From the NCBI GenBank assembly GCA_002368805.1, contig DFFH01000142.1:16016-39081 (forward strand): a stretch of 23,066 nucleotides of DNA, in the 5' to 3' direction. The notes beneath the pieces were generated by a model. That model searched no databases, had not been told where the DNA came from, and saw only the letters and a list, made by a program, of their open reading frames with translations. This stretch comes from Mageeibacillus sp. UBA3781. GTDB lineage: Bacteria > Bacillota > Clostridia > Saccharofermentanales > Saccharofermentanaceae. This document shows positions 6,010 through 12,695 of the stretch, one piece after another. The stretch's first letter is position 1. Every line of letters begins with the position of its first letter. The translations under genes were made by a program, and so were the position numbers.

Positions 6010-8512
6010 AATCCTTGCCGTTTCTGATGACGTTTCTCTTGATCTTACCGGAGATGGTCTTCGGCAGCTCAGTCACGAACTCGACGACACGCGGGTACTT
6101 GTACGGCGCGGTGTTGGTCTTGACGTATTCCTGGATCTCTTTTTTAAGTTCCTCAGTCGGCTCGGCGCGTCCCGGAACGAGTACGATCGTAGCCTTTACG
6201 ACGATGCCGCGGACGCCCTGCGGGTCGGGTGTACCGGTGACAGCGCACTCGAGTACGTACGGCAGTTCCATGATGACGCTCTCGATCTCGAAAGGTCCGA
6301 TACGGTATCCGGAAGATTTAATAACATCGTCGACACGACCGACATACCAGATGTAGCCATCCTCGTCCTTCCACGCGGTATCACCGGTGTGGAAGAAGCC
6401 GTCGTGCCAGGATTCACGGGTCTTTTCCTCATTCTGATAGTAGCCGAGGTAGAGTCCGCACGGAACGACTTCGCTCGTCTTGATGCAGATCTCGCCTGTT
6501 GTACCCGGAGGGCAGTCATTGCCGTCCTCGTCGAGGATATGCACATCATATGGAGTAACGGCCTTACCCATGGAGCCGAGACGGATCGCGGATCCGACGA
6601 GGTTACCGATAACGAGGGAAGTCTCGGTCTGGCCGAAGCCCTCCATCAGGCGGATACCCGTGGCTCTCATGAACTGGTTGAATACCTCAGGGTTCAGAGC
6701 CTCACCGGCAACGGTCGCATACTTCAGGGAAGTCAGATCGTACAGAGACAGATCTTCCTTAACGAGGAAGCGGTACATGGTCGGCGGTGCGCAGAATGTC
6801 GTTACGTGATACTTGGCAAACATCGGCAGGATCTCATTGGCATGGAATCTGTCGAAGTCGAAGGTGAAGGTCGGAGCCTCGCAGAGCCACTGTCCGTAGA
6901 GCTTGCCCCAGAGAGATTTACCCCAGCCGGTATCGGAGATCGTGAAGTGCAGGCCGTTCGGATCGACGTTGTGCCAGTACTTCGCTGTCGCGAAATGACC
7001 GAGAGAATACTTGTGGGAGTGCGCGGCGATCTTCGGATAACCGGTCGTACCGGAAGTGAAGAACATGACCATCGGATCGTTGCCCTGTGTGGCATTTGCC
7101 GGACGGGCGAACTCGCCACTGAAAGCAGGCATCTCGTAGTTGAAGTTATGCCACTTGGAGCTCATGCCCTCCATCGGGAGGAATCCGTTTCCGCCCTCTG
7201 TGAAAAGCACTGCTTCGCTCTTCAGTCCTGCTTCATCGACAGAAGCCTTTCCTTCGAGGACCTTGAGGAAATTGATACCTGCTTCGTCATCTGCGCCGTT
7301 TGCCATGATGAACGTGATGTCCAGACCTGCTTTCTCGGCAGCCTTCTGTGCCTCGAGTGCGGTATCGCCGTTACCGGTGACGACGATCGCGGATACGCCA
7401 GCGGACTTGAAGCGGTAGTCGAAGTCGTGTTCCTTAAGAAGGTTTGTGGCCGGGATCGCAATCGCACCGATTTTATGAAGTGCGAGGATCGAGAACCAGA
7501 ACTGGTAGTGACGCTTCAGTACGAGCATGACACGGTCGCCGTGCTTGATGCCGAGACTCTCGAAGTAGTTCGCCGTCATCGAGGTGTATTTCTTCATCTC
7601 TTCGAAAGTGAAGCGGTGATCGGTCTTACCGTCTTTTGCGACCCACATCATTGATGTCTTGTTCGGGTCTTTCTCCGCCATCGCATCGACGAGGTCGAAA
7701 GCGAAGTTGAACTTATCTGCTTCCGGTGTGTAGGTGATGGATGTCAGTTTATTGTTTGCATCCAGAGTATCCGTTACATACTTTCTGTAGATCGGATCCT
7801 TAACGGCAGCCAGATCGAAGTTGGTCTTGTTATCTTCTACGTAGGAGGTCTGAACGGTCTTCTCGTAGGTCGCGCCCTGTGTCCACTTCTCCGGATTTAA
7901 GACGATGGCGTAGAAGGTGCAGTCCTCGCCGCCGATCGCATACTCGTTATGCGGTGTTCTACTGTCGAAGAAGATGGAGTCACCGGGATACAGGATCTCG
8001 GAGTGGTCACGGAGCATGACCTTCAGGCAGCCCTTGGTGACGATGTTCAGTTCCTGACCGGAGTGGGTGACAAGTTTGTACGGCGGGTTCAGGGCTTCCT
8101 CGGAATACGGGATAGTGACCTCAAATGGTTCACACAGTTTGTTTCTGAAGAGGTGTCCCAGACGCATGTACTTATATCCGGCGCGGCGGGTGATCGGGAG
8201 ACCCTCGCCTTTTCTGGTTACGGCATATTCGCGAAGAGCCGGTGTCGTACCTTCCATCAGCTCGGAGATCTCGACGCCGCAGAGATTTGCGACTTTATAA
8301 ACGAAGGTGAAGCTGAAGTCTTCCTGACCTTCTTCATATTTGACGTACTCTTCCTCAGTGATCTCGACCTTTTCGGCCATGTCCTTAGTGGAGAGTCCCA
8401 TGTCCAGACGCAGTGCCTTGATTCGGCTGGCTACTTCAGAGATCTTCTGCTCGAGGAGACCGCCCTGGTCGCCGTTTCTTAGTAATGTTTCATTCTTTTC
8501 TAGTTCGCTCAT
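6005..8512 (-). CDS. XRE-HTH + cupin + acyl-CoA synthetase (AMP-forming) fusion
   Basis: The product has 835 aa. Residues about 25-87 form an XRE-type helix-turn-helix (SRIKALRLDMGLSTKDMAEKV, then VANLCGVEISELM). Residues about 140-205 form a small cupin (SGQELNIVTKG, YPGDSIFFDSRTPHNE). From about residue 235 on it is an adenylate-forming ligase with FTSGTTGYPK (A3), GFGQTET (A5), DTAWKDEDGYIWYVGR (A7), DDVIKSSGYRIGPFEIE (A8) and PKTISGKIKR, whose second lysine is the usual catalytic one. The C-terminal half resembles acetyl-CoA and ACSM-type medium-chain acyl-CoA synthetases, which make acyl-CoA from a carboxylic acid, ATP and CoA. GGAGG lies about 9 nt before the ATG. It is a single gene behind a T-box leader with an Ile specifier, which suggests a substrate feeding isoleucine synthesis, such as 2-methylbutyrate (inference). 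The HTH-cupin part may sense the substrate or regulate transcription. Confidence 0.9.
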   Translation of the reverse strand: MSELEKNETLLRNGDQGGLLEQKISEVASRIKALRLDMGLSTKDMAEKVEITEEEYVKYEEGQEDFSFTFVYKVANLCGVEISELMEGTTPALREYAVTRKGEGLPITRRAGYKYMRLGHLFRNKLCEPFEVTIPYSEEALNPPYKLVTHSGQELNIVTKGCLKVMLRDHSEILYPGDSIFFDSRTPHNEYAIGGEDCTFYAIVLNPEKWTQGATYEKTVQTSYVEDNKTNFDLAAVKDPIYRKYVTDTLDANNKLTSITYTPEADKFNFAFDLVDAMAEKDPNKTSMMWVAKDGKTDHRFTFEEMKKYTSMTANYFESLGIKHGDRVMLVLKRHYQFWFSILALHKIGAIAIPATNLLKEHDFDYRFKSAGVSAIVVTGNGDTALEAQKAAEKAGLDITFIMANGADDEAGINFLKVLEGKASVDEAGLKSEAVLFTEGGNGFLPMEGMSSKWHNFNYEMPAFSGEFARPANATQGNDPMVMFFTSGTTGYPKIAAHSHKYSLGHFATAKYWHNVDPNGLHFTISDTGWGKSLWGKLYGQWLCEAPTFTFDFDRFHANEILPMFAKYHVTTFCAPPTMYRFLVKEDLSLYDLTSLKYATVAGEALNPEVFNQFMRATGIRLMEGFGQTETSLVIGNLVGSAIRLGSMGKAVTPYDVHILDEDGNDCPPGTTGEICIKTSEVVPCGLYLGYYQNEEKTRESWHDGFFHTGDTAWKDEDGYIWYVGRVDDVIKSSGYRIGPFEIESVIMELPYVLECAVTGTPDPQGVRGIVVKATIVLVPGRAEPTEELKKEIQEYVKTNTAPYKYPRVVEFVTELPKTISGKIKRNVIRNGKDS

Positions 8513-8572
8513 TTTTCCAATTCCTCCATAAGCTCCCTACAAGCTGCGTCTTTCCTTCGCTTCTGAGACAAT

Positions 8573-8610
8573 AAAAAACGCCCCAACGTCCACCTTCGGA
8601 CATTGAGACG
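8573..8610 (-). terminator. T-box terminator hairpin of the ligase leader
   Basis: CGTCTCAATGTCC pairs over all 13 positions (with G-U pairs) with GGACGTTGGGGCG and is followed by TTTTTT. It is the off-state of the leader; the T-box sequence upstream would form the competing antiterminator. Confidence 0.9.
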
Positions 8611-8734
8611 GCTATTTACCGCGGTACCACTCAATTTGCGAAATACTATCGCCACTTAATAGGTTCAATCAAACCCTTCGCCTTAACGCGGCTCTTACGT
8701 GTACAGTCTACTCAAGTTCAGTCTTCGTTCTTCT

Positions 8735-8745
8735 CGAAAAGCACT
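8735..8745 (+). repeat. CGAAAAGCACT motif, copy 5
   Basis: Exact copy inside the T-box leader region, between the specifier region and the stem III-like part; the leader RNA itself carries the reverse complement AGTGCTTTTCG. Confidence 0.6.
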
Positions 8746-8883
8746 CGGACCTTCTTATTCGGTGTACCGGCTCGGAAGCGATAGTCATATGGATCATCCC
8801 GGATACCGGCTTTCAGCAGTGCGCCGGCTCTCTGTGAGGCGAAATGGTCACGACCTTCTTCGTCATAGCTTTTTCATGAGGTG

Positions 8884-8912
8884 ATAATAATCCTCGGAAA
8901 AACCTTTGTCAA
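8884..8912 (-). promoter_or_regulatory. Sigma-A promoter of the T-box/ligase transcript
   Basis: Reading the minus strand, TTGACA (8907-8912), a 17-bp spacer and TATTAT (8884-8889) stand directly before the T-box leader. Both spacing and -35 box are ideal. Confidence 0.8.
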
Positions 8913-8945
8913 CACTTTTTTTACAATAGTTTCGACTTTGTGGGG

Positions 8946-8974
8946 TTTAATGGACATATTCTATAGTGTATAAT
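8946..8974 (+). promoter_or_regulatory. Probable promoter of the lipoprotein-GH36-comB operon
   Basis: A perfect TATAAT (8969-8974) is 58 bp before the lipoprotein start, with a weak TTTAAT at the -35 position 17 bp upstream. A TTGACA at 8996-9001 has no matching -10 box at the proper distance. The weak -35 box would fit an activator-dependent promoter. Confidence 0.45.
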
Positions 8975-9032
8975 CTAGTCTAGGGTAAAATGTTGTTGAC
9001 AAATTGGGCGTTAGAAACAAGCTGGAGGAAAG

Positions 9033-9545
9033 ATGAAAACTTCAAATAAAGTAATCCGTTCCATAGCGATCCTTCTTCTGATAGCATTGACCGCCTGCAT
9101 GTGCGGCTGTAACGGTAAACTGCCCTTCATGAAGGGTGAGGAGAAGAGCAGGGAAGAGTATCAGGCGGAGGCGCAGGAACTCAGTTATTATCTGATCCGC
9201 AGGATCTTTATCGCGGACTATGATTCAGTCAGAAAATATATCAAGAGTGACGAGCGCGATAAGATCGAGCCGATCATCACGAAGATGGATACCCGTCTTT
9301 ATAAAGAAGCGGATATTCAGCTCGCTACGGTCTATACCGACCCCCAGACATATGAGACACAGATCGAATACCGTATCACGCTACATTTTGATACGACCAC
9401 GAATTCCTATGCATGCCAGATGACGATGGCACGCTCCGGTTCCAGCTGGCGCCTGAGCAATGCGATGCCGTTCTGCCTGGACATGGACAGGATCAATGAT
9501 AAGTTCATAAATGGAAAACTCGAGGATGAAAAGAACGCAGTTTAA
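9033..9545 (+). CDS. Small lipoprotein of unknown function
   Basis: The product has 170 aa with a lipoprotein signal peptide and the lipobox LTAC (Cys22); two more cysteines follow closely (MCGC). The mature part is hydrophilic and soluble-looking, with a helical stretch (EEYQAEAQELSYYLIRRIF), a region rich in charged residues (KSDERDKIEPIITKMD) and a beta-rich end (YETQIEYRITLHFD, YACQMTMARSGSSWRLSNAMPF). This order of helix followed by strands ending in a GSSWRL-type strand is seen in NTF2-like extracytoplasmic domains, but I do not recognise the family. GGAGG lies 5 nt before the ATG. The gene overlaps the start of the GH36 gene, so the two are probably co-transcribed and translationally coupled, but the GH36 enzyme has no export signal. 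Confidence 0.8.
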   Translation: MKTSNKVIRSIAILLLIALTACMCGCNGKLPFMKGEEKSREEYQAEAQELSYYLIRRIFIADYDSVRKYIKSDERDKIEPIITKMDTRLYKEADIQLATVYTDPQTYETQIEYRITLHFDTTTNSYACQMTMARSGSSWRLSNAMPFCLDMDRINDKFINGKLEDEKNAV

Positions 9546-11760
9546 TATTTCTGTAAGCGAAGATACTTTCCGCATCGATACAAAGAATACCAGCTATATG
9601 CTTGGAGTAAGAGATGGCCTATTCTTAGGTCATTTCTATTATGGCCCGCGAATAATCGAAGATGATATCACCTATCGTTCCGCCTTTGCGCCGGAGGGCC
9701 GGATATCCAGGACAGACCGCGAGATGGTCATCTTCATGGACGGATTCCGGTTCGAGTATCCGGGCTGGGGTGCGGGAGATTCACGTGAGGGCGCGCTGAA
9801 GGTACAGTATGAGGACGGGACAACACGTGTCTGTCCTCTTTTCCGCGGTTATGAGATCTCTTCTTCAAAAGCACCCGTCCCGGGGCTTCCTTCCACCTAC
9901 GCGGCGGAGGGAGACGTGGGGACGCTTCGGATCGACCTTGCCGATCCGGACACGGATGTGGAAGTATCCCTCTTTTACAGTGCTTTTTACGAAGAAGATG
10001 TTATCGCAAGACGCGTCGAGGTGAGAAACGGCGGGGACGGGAAGATGGTGCTCCAGCGAGTGCTCTCCGCGGCGATGGATATGCCCGGACGGGATATGCA
10101 GGGAAGGCCCTTTGAACTTTTGACTTTCCATGGCACATGGGCCAGGGAGTTTACCCGACAGATCGATCCGATCCCCTTCGGAAGGATCGGCGTATCTTCG
10201 ATATGCGGCAAGACCGGCAACCGCGCGCAGAGCTTCCTCGGGATCGTATCTCCGGGGATCACACAGGAAGAGGGAGAGGTCTATGGCCTGCAGTTCCTCT
10301 ATTCCGGTAATTTCAGCTCGATGGTCGAGAAGTGTCCGAACGAGGACATCCGCGTCTCGGTGGGCATCCATCCGGAGGAGTTTTCCTGGGTCCTGATGCC
10401 GGGAGAGACTTTCTATGCGCCGGAAGTGGTGATGACATATTCGGATCATGGCCTCGGCAGGATGAGCCGGAGCTTCCATGATCTTTACAGAAGACACCTG
10501 ATCCGCGGGAAATATAAGGAGCAGAAGCGTCCGATCCTGATCAACAACTGGGAAGCGACGTATTTCGACTTTAATACGGAGAAACTTCTAAGAATCGCAA
10601 GACAGGCGAAGGACTGCGGTATCGAGATGCTGGTCGTCGATGACGGCTGGTTCGGTAAGAGAAATGACGATAACACCAGTCTCGGTGACTGGACAGTGAA
10701 TGAGGAGAAACTCCCGGGCGGGCTTTCTGTGCTTTCTTCGAAGCTGAAAGAGATCGGCTTGAAGCTTGGCGTCTGGTTCGAGCCGGAGATGGTGTCTCCG
10801 GATTCGGATCTGTACCGCGCGCACCCGGACTGGGCGATCATGATCCCCGGGATCGAGCCTTCCAGAAGCAGAAACCAGCTTGTGCTGGATGTTTCGAGAG
10901 AAGATGTAAGAGACTATCTGTTTTCGGCGGTCTCCGATATTATCCGGGAGGCGGATGTTGCCTATGTGAAGTGGGATATGAACCGCCAGCTTTCTGACCT
11001 ATACAGCGCTGCTCTTCCGGCCGAACGGCAGGGAGAACTCCTGCACCGCTTCGTGCTTGGTGTGTATGACCTTCAGGAGAGGCTGCTTACTGCTTTCCCG
11101 GATCTGCTCTTAGAGAACTGCAGCAGCGGCGGCGCGAGATTTGACCCCGGTATGCTCTATTACAGTCCGCAGATCTGGACCTCTGACGATACGGATGCCT
11201 ATGAGCGTATCCGCATCCAGGAGGGAGCGGCCACGCTCTATCCGCTATCTTCTCTCGGCGCACATGTGTCGATCTGCCCGAACCATGTAACGGGAAGGAA
11301 TGTCCCGTTTATGACCAGAGGGCACGTCGCGCTTGCCGGGACATTCGGCTACGAACTGGATATCACGAAGCTTTCCGAAGAAGACCTGACAGAGATAAAA
11401 AGGCAGACAGTGCTTTTCCATCGGTATAATGACCTTATCAGAAACGGTGACTATTACCGGATCGCGTCTGTCCGTGACAATGGAGCCTATGACTGCTACG
11501 GCGTGGTATCGAAGGATAAGTCGGAGATGCTCCTGACGTTTATCCATGTGATCAACCGGCCCTGCACGCCGAACCGCTTTATCCATCTGAAAGGACTGGA
11601 CGGGGAAAAGCGGTATCGTGTCACCTGGGCCGAAGATCCGGAGGAACAGCCGGAGGTGGTCGCGGAAGCATATGGCAGCACGCTGATGAATGCAGGTCTT
11701 ACTATTCCCTGCATGAACGGTGATTTCCGGTCAGTCCTCTACTACATTGAGGAGATCTAA
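9526..11760 (+). CDS. GH36 alpha-galactosidase (raffinose/melibiose type)
   Basis: The product has 744 aa from the ATG at 9526; a longer start at 9511 (749 aa) is possible. The shorter one is preferred because the usual GH36 N-terminus begins about this far before the DTKNTSYMLGV segment. Motifs are EPEMVSPDSDLYRAHPDW, YVKWDMNRQ with the expected nucleophile Asp484, LLENCSSGGARFDPGMLYYS, and IWTSDDTDA, which holds the acid/base Asp (554/555). It hydrolyses terminal alpha-1,6-galactose from raffinose, stachyose or melibiose. There is no signal peptide, so it acts in the cytoplasm on imported sugars. It overlaps the lipoprotein gene by 20 bp, and the next gene follows after 49 bp with no terminator. 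No transporter or regulator for these sugars lies in the window. Confidence 0.95.
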   Translation: MKRTQFNISVSEDTFRIDTKNTSYMLGVRDGLFLGHFYYGPRIIEDDITYRSAFAPEGRISRTDREMVIFMDGFRFEYPGWGAGDSREGALKVQYEDGTTRVCPLFRGYEISSSKAPVPGLPSTYAAEGDVGTLRIDLADPDTDVEVSLFYSAFYEEDVIARRVEVRNGGDGKMVLQRVLSAAMDMPGRDMQGRPFELLTFHGTWAREFTRQIDPIPFGRIGVSSICGKTGNRAQSFLGIVSPGITQEEGEVYGLQFLYSGNFSSMVEKCPNEDIRVSVGIHPEEFSWVLMPGETFYAPEVVMTYSDHGLGRMSRSFHDLYRRHLIRGKYKEQKRPILINNWEATYFDFNTEKLLRIARQAKDCGIEMLVVDDGWFGKRNDDNTSLGDWTVNEEKLPGGLSVLSSKLKEIGLKLGVWFEPEMVSPDSDLYRAHPDWAIMIPGIEPSRSRNQLVLDVSREDVRDYLFSAVSDIIREADVAYVKWDMNRQLSDLYSAALPAERQGELLHRFVLGVYDLQERLLTAFPDLLLENCSSGGARFDPGMLYYSPQIWTSDDTDAYERIRIQEGAATLYPLSSLGAHVSICPNHVTGRNVPFMTRGHVALAGTFGYELDITKLSEEDLTEIKRQTVLFHRYNDLIRNGDYYRIASVRDNGAYDCYGVVSKDKSEMLLTFIHVINRPCTPNRFIHLKGLDGEKRYRVTWAEDPEEQPEVVAEAYGSTLMNAGLTIPCMNGDFRSVLYYIEEI

Positions 11761-11809
11761 AAGGGGAACTGAAGGGGACTTTAGGGACGACGAGGGAGGA
11801 TGAGAGAAG

Positions 11810-12544
11810 ATGAGGGACGAAGATATGATTAACTGCAAGATATTGCATCTCCTTTCCGGGGCCAGGGAGGCAACCGGGCTGACGGTGATCATCGATGTAT
11901 TCCGCGCATTCTCGCTTGAGTGTTACTTATATGAATTGGGTGCGGCAATCGTGCGCCCCGCGGGTTCGATCGAAGAGGCTAGAGCGCTTGCCGGAAAGAT
12001 CCCGAACTCGGTCCTGATCGGCGAGCGCAATGGAATCCGGGTCGATGGTTTCGATTTCGGGAATTCTCCTTCCCAGGTGGAAGCACAGAAAGATAAGATC
12101 CGGGGCCGTGTCGTGGTCCATACGACCAGTGCCGGGACACAGGGCATCGTGAATGCGGAAGGTGCCACGGAGATCCTTACGGGGAGCCTGGTCAATGCAC
12201 GTGCCGTTGCTGAGTATGCCCGTGCTCGGGCGGAGAAGGAGGGGATTCCCGTTTCTCTCGTTGCTATGGGCACTTCCGGAAAAGTCCGTGCGGCCGAAGA
12301 TGAACTCTGCGCCGAATATATGCAGGCACTCATATATCAAAAAGAGATCCCGGCGGCCTTCGAGCAGAGGCGGCAGGATCTGAAAAACTTAGACGGTAAG
12401 CGGTTCTTCGATCCGGCGATGGCGGAGCATTTTCCCACGAAGGACTACTACATGTGTATCGAGAAGGACATTTTCCCGTTCGTGCTCCGCATTGGGAAAG
12501 ATGAACTTGGTTTTTATTCAGAAAAAATCCCGGTGATCATCTGA
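11810..12544 (+). CDS. comB: ComB-family 2-phosphosulfolactate phosphatase-like protein
   Basis: The product has 244 aa, close to the family length. Signatures are VIIDVFRAF, GERNGIRVDGFDFGNSP, VVHTTSAGTQGI and AAEDELCAEYM, all typical of ComB. In methanogens and some bacteria ComB removes phosphate from 2-phosphosulfolactate, a step of coenzyme M or sulfolactate synthesis and Mg2+-dependent. No comA, comC or sulfolactate gene is present here, and many Clostridia carry ComB homologues with no known pathway, so the substrate is open. GGGAGG lies 10 nt before the ATG at 11810; an in-frame ATG at 11825 (MINCKIL, nearer to family N-termini) also has an AGGG site. The 49-bp gap after the GH36 gene is purine-rich. 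The last codons overlap a terminator hairpin. Confidence 0.88.
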   Translation: MRDEDMINCKILHLLSGAREATGLTVIIDVFRAFSLECYLYELGAAIVRPAGSIEEARALAGKIPNSVLIGERNGIRVDGFDFGNSPSQVEAQKDKIRGRVVVHTTSAGTQGIVNAEGATEILTGSLVNARAVAEYARARAEKEGIPVSLVAMGTSGKVRAAEDELCAEYMQALIYQKEIPAAFEQRRQDLKNLDGKRFFDPAMAEHFPTKDYYMCIEKDIFPFVLRIGKDELGFYSEKIPVII

Positions 12545-12562
12545 TCCCCGGGATCTTTTTTA
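12527..12562 (+). terminator. Intrinsic terminator after comB
   Basis: ATCCCGG (12527-12533) pairs with CCGGGAT (12548-12554), followed by C and six or seven T. The hairpin includes the comB stop codon. Confidence 0.75.
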
Positions 12563-12608
12563 GAGGTACTATCTGAATTCCTGCTAATCTGATTAGAAAT
12601 ATCCGATT

Positions 12609-12694
12609 ACTTTCATCCGAATTGCCGGTTGCTTTCATCCGAATTGCCGGTTGTTTCCTTCGGAATGCCGGTTGTTTCCTTCGGAATGCCGGTG
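12609..12694. repeat. 21-22-bp tandem repeat, four units, abutting the htrA stop
   Basis: Two 22-bp units with the core TTTCATCCGAATTGCCGGTT (from 12609 and 12631) are followed by two 21-bp units with the core TTTCCTTCGGAATGCCGG (from 12653 and 12674). They end two bases before the TGA of the minus-strand htrA gene (12696-12698). The second type contains the palindrome TTCC-TTC-GGAA. Confidence 0.9.
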
Positions 12695-12695
12695 A

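Larger units (their letters stand above)
8573..8870 (-). promoter_or_regulatory. T-box leader, specifier ATC (Ile), upstream of the acyl-CoA synthetase
   Basis: On the minus strand the order is: stem I start ATGACGAAGAAGG (8853-8865), AGAGAGCC (8826-8833), CTGAAAGCCGG, then the specifier region GACTATCGCTTCCGAGC (8770-8786), the stem III-like GGTTTGATTGAACC, the T-box GAGTGGTACCGCGG (8619-8632) and a terminator. The specifier region aligns base for base with the asnS leader in this window (GAATAACACTTCCGAGC), which puts ATC (8780-8782) where AAC stands there, followed by the expected purine. T-boxes bind uncharged tRNA of the matching type and let transcription continue, so the gene should be turned on by lack of charged tRNA-Ile. 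Confidence is high for a T-box and lower for the amino acid. Confidence 0.9.

Noticed and set aside
5809..6356. Plus-strand open frames over the 12-bp repeat (periodic SCIT or LYYV peptides)
   Set aside because: The peptides are just translations of the tandem repeat, with no ribosome binding site, and one frame runs into the ligase gene on the other strand.
6389..7654. Plus-strand open frame of 421 codons inside the ligase gene
   Set aside because: It is antisense to conserved AMP-ligase motifs, and there is no Shine-Dalgarno or recognisable domain.
8720..8765. AAG (Lys) as the T-box specifier in GAATAAGAAGG of the ligase leader
   Set aside because: This stretch resembles a specifier loop, but it lies after the CTTCCGAGC closing strand of stem I. 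The GACTATCGCTTCCGAGC region aligns directly with the asnS leader and is preferred.
8991..9016. TTGACA at 8996-9001 as a promoter of the lipoprotein gene
   Set aside because: The nearest -10-like hexamer (TTAGAA at 9011) is only 9 bp away, and the Shine-Dalgarno follows directly.
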